From Bradyrhizobium sp. 139 (GTDB lineage: Bacteria; Pseudomonadota; Alphaproteobacteria; Rhizobiales; Xanthobacteraceae): DNA of 64,000 bases. Every line of letters begins with the position of its first letter. Positions within the stretch are counted from its first letter, which is position 1. The position numbers were made by a program, and so were the translations under genes. The stretch is taken from the NCBI RefSeq assembly GCF_023074175.1, contig NZ_JADPKS010000028.1, positions 1 through 64,000 on the forward strand, written 5' to 3'. Under the pieces are notes generated by a model. It saw nothing but the letters and a program-made list of their open reading frames with translations. It did no database searches and was not told the DNA's origin. Of the stretch, positions 55,043-64,000 are shown piece by piece.

Positions 55043-56325
55043 CGTGCGCCCTCGACGGCCTCGGCAAGGCGTGTGACCGCTTGCTCAGGCTTTATCGTCT
55101 TGTTCTTCACGTACTCCGTGATCACGTCGATCATCGCTGCGGTCATACCGTTTTCCTGCGCCATATTATGCGCAAGACTAAGGACGGCCTGATTGCTGGC
55201 GATAGCATCTTTCAGGGCTGTTGCGGTCCGCCGTTGACCGTCCGACCAGCCTTCGCCGGACAGATCGACATCGGTGCGCACGGGTATGGATCCCGTGATC
55301 TGCGAATACATCGTCTGGATCGCTGGATCCATGACGAGCTGGGCCATTAGCGTCTGGCCGGCCTGCAAATCGGGCTCCTTACGCTGCCAGAATATGAAGG
55401 CATCGGCATTCAACAGGAAGACCGGCTTGCTATTGTCGCTCGGGCCCGGGGCGATGATGAAGTCGTCGAACTTGAAACCGGCGTTGCGCAATACGCCCTG
55501 CGCCCACCCGCCCATGATCATCATGCCCATGTCGCCGTCGACGAAGCGCTTCAGGTTGGTCGAAAAGTGCTGGGCGCCGACGTTGGGGTCCATCCAGTCG
55601 GCGATCTTGCGTACCTGTACGAAGGCAGCCTTTATCTCGGGGCCCTCCAAGGCCTTCTTGTCGAGATTCATGATGGCTGCGCGGTATGCAGTGGGACTGA
55701 TGCCTGCCAAAGCGGCCTCGAATTTTTGGCCGTCGTCCGGGCGGGTGCCACCGTTGGCGATGGGATAAGGGACTCCGCCTGCTTTCATCTTCTCGGCGAG
55801 ATCGTTGAACTCAGCCCATGTGACGGGGATCTTGTCGGCCTTGGCCTTGTCCATCGCGCGTTTGGAGAGAAACAGCATGTTGGTGCTGTAGATCTGCAAC
55901 GGCAGTGCAATCCACTTGCCCCCCGGCTTGTGCAATTTTGCAAGGTCTGGAGCGACAACCTTTTCGTAGCCGGCGGCAGCCACGACGGCGTCGAGATCGA
56001 CGGTTGGGGCAATCTTCGACCAGGCTGCAATCTCGGGACCTTTGAGCTGCGAGCAGGCCGGTGGATCGCCGGCCATGATCTGGGCACGCAGCTTGTTCAT
56101 CATCTCGGTGGTGAACCCGGGGACGGGCGAGTGCTGCCAAATCCCGCCCTTCTCGTCGAATTTCTTGCCGAGCGCCGTGATGGCCGCCCCGTCGCTACCT
56201 GCGGACCATTGCGAGATCGCAGTCAGACGCGGCTTGATCGCGCCTTGCGCGCGGGCAAATGCCGGCAGCGCGAGCGCGGCAGCAGATCCGGCGAGCAGAC
56301 GGCGCCTTGTTGTTGTGATCGGCAT
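55039..56325 (-). CDS. Extracellular sugar-binding protein of the ABC transporter
   Basis: This 428-residue periplasmic protein has a twin-arginine signal (TTRRRLLAGSAAALALPAFA). Its mature part fits the CUT1 solute-binding family: SQWSAGSDGAAITALGKKFD, MNKLRAQIMAGDPPACSQLK and FVDGDMGMMIMGGWAQGVLR. A good GGAGGA ribosome binding site precedes the ATG. It captures the sugar for the two permeases encoded downstream. Aromatic residues around WIALPLQIYSTNMLFLSKRA may line the site. The ligand is unknown. Confidence 0.92.
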   Translation of the reverse strand: MPITTTRRRLLAGSAAALALPAFARAQGAIKPRLTAISQWSAGSDGAAITALGKKFDEKGGIWQHSPVPGFTTEMMNKLRAQIMAGDPPACSQLKGPEIAAWSKIAPTVDLDAVVAAAGYEKVVAPDLAKLHKPGGKWIALPLQIYSTNMLFLSKRAMDKAKADKIPVTWAEFNDLAEKMKAGGVPYPIANGGTRPDDGQKFEAALAGISPTAYRAAIMNLDKKALEGPEIKAAFVQVRKIADWMDPNVGAQHFSTNLKRFVDGDMGMMIMGGWAQGVLRNAGFKFDDFIIAPGPSDNSKPVFLLNADAFIFWQRKEPDLQAGQTLMAQLVMDPAIQTMYSQITGSIPVRTDVDLSGEGWSDGQRRTATALKDAIASNQAVLSLAHNMAQENGMTAAMIDVITEYVKNKTIKPEQAVTRLAEAVEGAR

Positions 56326-56382
56326 GGCAAGTTCCTCCCGGTGTGAACTCTTTCGCGCGAGAGCCGCGCGGCATCAGGTATC

Positions 56383-57573
56383 TCAGGCGGCCTCGGCCGA
56401 TGCGGCCGGCATGCCGCCGCGACAAGCGAGGCAGAAAGCCGCGAATGCAAGCGCCGCCCGCGGATCGTTGCCATTCGACGGCGGCACGAAAGCGAGCGAC
56501 ACTTGCGCGTGCTTGCGACCGCCCAACAGGCATGCGTCGATCCCCTCGACGAGAGCGTTGCGATCGTCCTCGGTGAGAAGCGACGGCCAGCCGCTGATCG
56601 CGACGCCGTTGCATGGCTTCACGTTCAGCGTGTTGCCGATCGCAAGGCCAAGCCGGAACAGCCGCCGGCGCAATTCCTGCCGCACGCGCGACGAGAGCGG
56701 CATCGCGGTCACCCATTCGCTGCCGAGTTGAAGCAACTCGGCTTCGGCGACGCCAAGAAGCTCGGCCAAAGCGGGAAGCGACGTATAGGCCTCGACGCAG
56801 CCATGATGACCACAGCGGCAACGCGGTCCGTCAGCTCCGAACACCATGTGACCGAGTTCGACCGGCTGGAGGGCATCGTCCTCGATCGGATCATCCATCC
56901 AGGCGCCCGCGACGCCCTGGCCGACGAAGACGAACAGATGCGCGCCGCTGAATGGATAATTCTCCGTGCGGCAACGGTGAAAAATGGCGTGCGCGACGAC
57001 CGAATTGGTGAACTCGACCGGCACGCTGGCAAACGTCTCGCCGAGCATCTCGCTGATACGCCCGACGTCGCAGGGAATGATCGGATTGCTTGATGCGCCC
57101 AACCGGCCGAGGCCCGGAATGGAGACGCCGATCTGCGCGAGAGGGATGCGCCGGCGCCGGGTCCAGTCGCGCAGCAATGTCATCGCCTCGCGAAACGCCC
57201 GGCCGACGGCCGCAACGGTCGGCGTCTTTGGTAGCGGCACATGCCCGGTGTAGTGCAACTCACCCGACAGGCCCCCAACGCCGACGCTGAGCCGCTGGGT
57301 GGTGAGTTCGAAAGCCGCGAGCGCCACCGCCCCCTCGAGCGACACGAGGCCCGTCGGACCACCGACATAAGGGGCAGGGCGCCGCACTTCCTCGATCAGG
57401 CCTTCGGCTTTCAGATCAAACAGGATGCGCGACAGGCTCGCTTCCGACAGGCGCACGGCCTTGGCCAGCGGCGGGCGAAACGAGCCGCCTGACTGAAGCA
57501 GATGAGTCAAAATGGCAGCACGCGTCTGCCGCCGACTTCTCGGCCGCTCCGGCATTTCCATCCCTGTCGTCAT
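56383..57573 (-). CDS. ROK-family transcriptional regulator
   Basis: The 396-residue regulator has an N-terminal winged helix (RQTRAAILTHLLQSGG, RLSEASLSRILFDLKAEGLI) and a ROK sugar-kinase-like domain. The ROK zinc motif is in RCRCGHHGCVEAY (CxCGxxGCxE), next to ELGHMVF. A full catalytic site for sugar phosphorylation is not obvious. Only 57 bases separate it from the binding-protein gene, so it probably heads and controls the ABC-SDR operon. The ATG at 57573 overlaps a perfect palindrome; 57561 and 57555 are alternative starts. Confidence 0.9.
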   Translation of the reverse strand: MTTGMEMPERPRSRRQTRAAILTHLLQSGGSFRPPLAKAVRLSEASLSRILFDLKAEGLIEEVRRPAPYVGGPTGLVSLEGAVALAAFELTTQRLSVGVGGLSGELHYTGHVPLPKTPTVAAVGRAFREAMTLLRDWTRRRRIPLAQIGVSIPGLGRLGASSNPIIPCDVGRISEMLGETFASVPVEFTNSVVAHAIFHRCRTENYPFSGAHLFVFVGQGVAGAWMDDPIEDDALQPVELGHMVFGADGPRCRCGHHGCVEAYTSLPALAELLGVAEAELLQLGSEWVTAMPLSSRVRQELRRRLFRLGLAIGNTLNVKPCNGVAISGWPSLLTEDDRNALVEGIDACLLGGRKHAQVSLAFVPPSNGNDPRAALAFAAFCLACRGGMPAASAEAA

Positions 57574-57593
57574 TCTTACTTAGTGTAAGAATG
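57571..57593. promoter_or_regulatory. Perfect palindromic operator at the ROK gene start
   Basis: Arms CATTCTTAC (57571-57579) and GTAAGAATG (57585-57593) are perfect inverted copies around a five-base spacer. A TTGACA -35 box lies at 57614-57619 on the minus strand, with a weaker CACATT -10 at 57590-57595. The palindrome covers the start site and the annotated ATG, the usual place for a repressor, most simply the ROK protein itself. Confidence 0.65.
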
Positions 57594-57615
57594 TGCGCCC
57601 GGAGCATTTCAACTG

Positions 57616-57942
57616 TCAAGCGCCCGACGGCCTGATGCGTCGACTTGATGTTGTGCGCGGCAGCAAAATCGGATCTGCTGCGATGACAGTGTCACGGCGA
57701 ACATGATGGTGGCGGTGATCAAACCAGCGCGAGGCCATGCCAATGGTGCGATATCGGCTGCATTGCGTGGGTACGTCCGGCAATTCGTTCAAGGTCGCGC
57801 TGTTTCTCAGTTGCGCCGGGATTGTGGAGAAGGCCGATCGGTGTGTCTTCCGGCAGGTTGCGCAATGGCAGTGAATGATGACGCCCGGGGGTGCATCGAT
57901 TTCGTAGGCGACGCTTCCGCAGAGGCAGCTTCCGTTCAGCAT
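57616..57942 (-). pseudogene. Truncated Gfa-family (glutathione-dependent formaldehyde-activating-like) gene
   Basis: The frame begins MLNGSCLCGSVAYEID and continues GVIIHCHCATCRKTHRSAFS, which is the zinc-binding CxCG and CxxC half of the Gfa fold. After about 45 residues (to about 57800) it stops resembling the family and ends without the rest of the domain or the second zinc site. It is read as a remnant, probably cut by the insertion or deletion that placed the ROK-ABC cluster next to gltA. Confidence 0.75.
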
Positions 57943-57969
57943 CAGGGTGTCCCTTGATCTGGCAAGCGC

Positions 57970-58004
57970 CAAACAAAAACGGCGCCATTTCGCGATGGCG
58001 CCGT
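57970..58004 (-). terminator. Rho-independent terminator of gltA
   Basis: Perfect 10-base arms ACGGCGCCAT and ATGGCGCCGT lie 25 bases after the gltA stop. They are followed on the minus strand by TTTTTGTTT. Confidence 0.9.
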
Positions 58005-58029
58005 TCCGAAGGACCGTGAGGTCCGAACT

Positions 58030-59334
<1,305 letters not shown>

Positions 59335-59492
59335 CAGAGGTCCCCGATGTATGGTGAAACGGGCCGGACCCGGAGGCCCCGATGAGAGATGGTGGGGCAG
59401 GCCGGATGTTCCAGAAGGTACGGGTGAGATGGGTATATTATTGCTGTGTGCGCTGCAAGATGGCGCCGCGCATGGTCGACTTACGTCGTAGC

Positions 59493-60917
59493 CTAGTCCT
59501 TGGCTTGATCCTCAAGCCGGCCCAGGCTTTCCTGACGTCCGAGCACGTCCAAAACCTCGAAAATCCCGGGCGATGTCGACCGTCCGGTGAGCGCCGCCCG
59601 CAGCGGCTGGGCGACCGCGCCGAGCTTGAGACTATTTTCCTCGGCAAAGGCGCGCAGCGCAGCCTCGGCATTCGCGGCGCTCCAGGTCTCGACATTCTCC
59701 AGCGCGGAATGAAGCTGGCCGATCAGCTTGCGGTTCTCGGGCGTCAGCAGCGTTTGCGCCTTGGGATCGAGATCCAGCGGCCGGTCGGCAAAGATGAAAT
59801 AGGCGCCGTCGATCAGCTCGAGCAACGTCTTGGCGCGCTCCTTCAGGGCCGGCATGGCCTTGAGAAGCTGCGCGCGCGTGGTGTCGTTTAACTTGGCCTT
59901 GAGCTCGTCGCGGCCGGGAATGTGGTCGAGCACGTCCTCGAACATCTTCACGAGTGATTGATCGTCGGCATTGCGGATGTAATGGCCATTGAGACTCTCC
60001 AGCTTGGCGAAATCGAAGCGGGCGGCGGCACGGCCGACGCTGGCGAGGTCGAACGCCGCGATCATTTCCTCGGTCGAGAAGATCTCCTGGTCGCCATGGC
60101 TCCAGCCGAGGCGGACGAGGTAGTTGCGAAGCGCGGCCGGAAGGTACCCCATGGCGCGGTAGGCATCGACGCCCAGGGCGCCGTGCCTCTTGGAGAGCTT
60201 CGAGCCGTCCGGGCCGTGGATCAGCGGGATGTGGGACATGCTCGGCAGCGCCCAGCCCATGGCGTCGTAGATCTGCTTCTGGCGGGCGGCGTTGATCAGA
60301 TGGTCGTCGCCACGGATGACATGGGTGACGGCCATGTCGTGGTCGTCGACCACCACCGCGAGCATGTAGGTCGGGTTGCCATCGCCGCGCAGAAGGACGA
60401 GGTCGTCGAGGTTCTCGTTCTGCCAGACCACGCGGCCCTGGACCTGGTCCTCGATCACGGTTTCGCCGGTCTGCGGCGCGCGCAGGCGGATCGTCGGCTT
60501 CACGTCGGCCGGGGCGGTCGCAGGATCACGGTCGCGCCACAGGCCGTCATAGAGGCGGGTGCGGCCTTCCGCACGCGCCTTCTCGCGCATGGCGGTGAGC
60601 TCGTCGGCCGTGGCGTAGCAACGGTAGGCCTTGCCGTCGGCGAGCAGTTGCTCGGCGACCTCGCGGTGGCGGGCGGCGCGGCTGAACTGATAGATGACCT
60701 CGCCGTCCCAGCCGAGCTCCAGCCATTTGAGGCCGTCCAGGATGGCGCCGATCGCGGCCTCGGTGGAGCGCTCCCGGTCGGTGTCCTCGATCCGGAGCAG
60801 CATCTTGCCGCCGTGCTTCTTCGCATAGAGCCAGTTGAACAGCGCCGTGCGGGCGCCCCCGATATGGAGGAAGCCTGTCGGCGAGGGAGCGAAGCGTGTG
60901 ACGACGGAATCGGTCAT
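59493..60917 (-). CDS. gltX: Glutamyl-tRNA synthetase
   Basis: GltX charges tRNA-Glu. The 474-residue class I enzyme has the HIGH-type motif in [20 protein letters not shown], the zinc-free insert region of this subgroup, and the KMSKS-type motif KLSKR in [16 protein letters not shown]. The ATG at 60917 gives the standard start [15 protein letters not shown]. It lies divergent from glnS with 143 bases between the starts, and upstream of gltA. Confidence 0.97.
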   Translation of the reverse strand: MTDSVVTRFAPSPTGFLHIGGARTALFNWLYAKKHGGKMLLRIEDTDRERSTEAAIGAILDGLKWLELGWDGEVIYQFSRAARHREVAEQLLADGKAYRCYATADELTAMREKARAEGRTRLYDGLWRDRDPATAPADVKPTIRLRAPQTGETVIEDQVQGRVVWQNENLDDLVLLRGDGNPTYMLAVVVDDHDMAVTHVIRGDDHLINAARQKQIYDAMGWALPSMSHIPLIHGPDGSKLSKRHGALGVDAYRAMGYLPAALRNYLVRLGWSHGDQEIFSTEEMIAAFDLASVGRAAARFDFAKLESLNGHYIRNADDQSLVKMFEDVLDHIPGRDELKAKLNDTTRAQLLKAMPALKERAKTLLELIDGAYFIFADRPLDLDPKAQTLLTPENRKLIGQLHSALENVETWSAANAEAALRAFAEENSLKLGAVAQPLRAALTGRSTSPGIFEVLDVLGRQESLGRLEDQAKD

Positions 60918-61060
60918 TCTTGGCAGGGCCTATGCATTGGAGGCGGTGGTATATAGCAGGACCGGTGCATAACTAAAGCCCGGCAGCGGACGGCTTAAGG
61001 CCTTGGCTCGGCCACGCGAATTTGGCAGAAGGGCCGCTGATTTCCCTACAGGATTGCAGG

Positions 61061-62740
<1,680 letters not shown>

Positions 62741-62748
62741 GAGACGAC

Positions 62749-63134
62749 ATGAGCAACGAAGCCGACTCCATCATTTCCGCCATCATCGCGAAATGGTGCG
62801 CTGGCTTCGCAACGCTCGATGCGGCCTCGCTGTCGTCGCTCTATTCGAGCAACGCGTTCTTCTTCGGCTCCAATCCAAAGCTCTATCGGGGCAGGGACGG
62901 TGTCGCCGATTATTTCAACGGCCTGCCGCGCTGGCGCGCGCCAAGCGCAGTGTTTTCCGAGGTGAACGCAGCGCAGGCAGGTCCTGAGCTGATCAACATG
63001 GCTGCGACCATCTCGTTCGACCTCTCGGGCGAGCGCCCGATCTCGTCGTCAAGATGAGCTGGGTCATCATCCGCGAGGATGGTGATTGGAAAATCGTCAA
63101 TCACCATGCCTCGTCTAAAGCGGCGCTGATCTGA
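62749..63134 (+). pseudogene. SnoaL/NTF2-like gene broken by a one-base frameshift
   Basis: The first frame (62749-63057) encodes IISAIIAKWCAGFATLDAAS, LYSSNAFFFGSNPKLYRGRD and DYFNGLPRWRAP, then ends early. From 63039 the next frame continues the same fold with DLVVKMSWVIIREDGDWKIV and NHHASSKAALI to a stop at 63134. A single base appears missing near 63037. A complete protein would have about 128 residues, the usual size of SnoaL-like or CaMKII-association-like domains. The break may be a recent mutation or a sequencing error. It lies nine bases after glnS. Confidence 0.8.
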
Positions 63135-63222
63135 CGAGCGGGTGGCACACGGCTTCGTCATTCCCGTGAGAGAACGAACGGGCTGCCGGCGCGTTAAGCT
63201 GGATCCAAACAAGGATCCCACC

Positions 63223-63456
63223 ATGCAGAACATCGCAGAGCATATGGAAGTCATCGGCGCCGACGGCGTCCACGTCGGCACGGTCGATCGTGTCGAGGGC
63301 AATCGCATCAAGCTGACCAAGAAGGACAGCGGCGAGGGCAGCCACAAGGGACATCATCACTTCATCGACAAGGGACTCGTCGCCGACGTCGAGGGCAACA
63401 AGGTGCGGCTCTCGGCCAAGGCGGATGTGGCCGTAAAGATGGAAGAGGAAAAGTAG
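63223..63456 (+). CDS. DUF2171 small protein
   Basis: The ATG at 63223 starts a 77-residue protein with the DUF2171 pattern: MQNIAEHMEVIGADGVHVGT, VDRVEGNRIKLTKKDSGEGS, HHHFIDKGLVADVEGNKVRL. The PRC-barrel-like beta fold suggests a small binding protein, and a histidine cluster (KGHHHF) is present. The function is unknown. An in-frame start at 63142 adds a basic leader and is not favoured. Confidence 0.8.
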   Translation: MQNIAEHMEVIGADGVHVGTVDRVEGNRIKLTKKDSGEGSHKGHHHFIDKGLVADVEGNKVRLSAKADVAVKMEEEK

Positions 63457-63550
63457 GGCCGTCACGGTTCGTTCCTGATCCGTACCGCTATTCGCGCAGC
63501 CGCACGTTCCGGTAGCCTCCGCTTCCGTCGCGTATCGTAAGGTGTTGGGA

Positions 63551-64000
63551 ATGGCGGAGCCGGGCCGGCCAGTACGGTCCCAGGGTATCGCGGGGACTTG
63601 GCCCGTCGGCCGAGCTGCACCCGCGGGCGGCCTCGTGCCGGCCGGGTTCGACCTCTGGACATCGCTGGCCGAGACACTGCGCGAATGGGCGCGTGCCGAG
63701 GCCGGCGCCGGGCGGCTGTTGCCGTGGGTGCCTGTCGCTTTCGGCGGCGGCATCGCGCTCTATTTCGCCGCCGATCATGAGCCGGTGCTCTGGGTCGTTG
63801 CCGCGACGGCCATCGTGCTCATGCTTGGCGCGGGGCTGTTGCGGCGGAGCCGGTTGTTTGCTCCGGCGATCATGATCGCGGCGGTCGCGGCCGGTCTTGC
63901 CACGGCGACCTGGAAGACGGCGTGGATCGGCCACACCGTACTGGCCAAGCCGCTCTATTCGGTGTCGCTGTCGGGTTTCGTCGAGACCCGCGACATCCGC
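63551..64000 (+). CDS. comEC: ComEC/Rec2 DNA uptake channel, N-terminus (runs off the window)
   Basis: The frame stays open from the ATG at 63551 to the window end (150 codons). It has the alphaproteobacterial ComEC N-terminus: an amphipathic SLAETLREWARAEAGAGRLL, then PWVPVAFGGGIALYFAADHE, and several hydrophobic helices (VLWVVAATAIVLMLGAGLL, APAIMIAAVAAGLATATW). It leads into the DUF4131 region at GHTVLAKPLYSVSLSGFVET. ComEC carries DNA across the inner membrane. In relatives it sits between gltX and lexA, so lexA is expected just beyond the window. No LexA box was seen in 63457-63550. Confidence 0.85.
   Translation, partial: MAEPGRPVRSQGIAGTWPVGRAAPAGGLVPAGFDLWTSLAETLREWARAEAGAGRLLPWVPVAFGGGIALYFAADHEPVLWVVAATAIVLMLGAGLLRRSRLFAPAIMIAAVAAGLATATWKTAWIGHTVLAKPLYSVSLSGFVETRDIR

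Noticed and set aside
63457..63550. Possible LexA box before comEC
   Set aside because: GTTC occurs, but not as the alphaproteobacterial GTTC-N7-GTTC pair.

Overview
The window is high-GC alphaproteobacterial chromosome, most likely Bradyrhizobium or a close relative. The conserved gene blocks, the DUF3551 protein, the short prolyl-tRNA synthetase, the extended ribosomal protein S2 and a pcu-type copper operon all point that way. The assignment rests on gene content and recalled protein similarity, because no search could be run.

Layout. 1-1127 is the 5' part of a group II intron on the minus strand, sitting directly after a Rho-independent terminator. 1383-8854 is a copper-acquisition operon (DUF2946 protein, TonB receptor, beta-propeller protein, TlpA-like thioredoxin, PCuAC chaperone, YcnI-like protein, CopC-CopD fusion) with a readable sigma70-type promoter. 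9006-12388 holds proS, lolC and lolD. 12389-25960 looks like an accessory region: an oxidoreductase with an MmyB-type regulator, a Bug/TctC binding protein with a CadC-like regulator between two copies of a 169-base repeat, three small secreted proteins of unknown function, an epoxide hydrolase remnant, a MocR regulator divergent from an AhpD-like and an HD-domain gene, a DUF3551 protein and an Omp25/31-type barrel. 25966-33575 has dnaE, a lipoprotein, an exported carbonic anhydrase and a caspase-fold protein that has lost both catalytic residues.

33801-48805 is the conserved housekeeping block rpsB-tsf-pyrH-frr-uppS-cdsA-dxr-rseP-bamA-lpxD-fabZ-lpxA-lpxI-lpxB, which joins translation, isoprenoid and phospholipid synthesis, outer-membrane assembly and lipid A synthesis. 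48806-57942 looks like an insertion between lpxB and gltA: a decayed adenylate cyclase, a Ca2+/H+ exchanger, a small potassium channel, a sugar-type ABC transporter with an SDR enzyme and a ROK regulator, and a truncated Gfa-family gene. 58030-64000 returns to core genes: gltA, gltX, glnS, a frameshifted SnoaL-like gene, a DUF2171 protein and the start of comEC.

The most interesting points are the copper operon carrying two genes absent from the described five-gene pcuABCDE operon, the inactive caspase homologue with its long proline-rich tail, and the roughly 3.5 kb segment bounded by a 169-base direct repeat taken from the end of a regulator gene. Several perfect or near-perfect operator-like repeats lie beside regulator genes. 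No CRISPR array, rRNA or tRNA gene was recognised.
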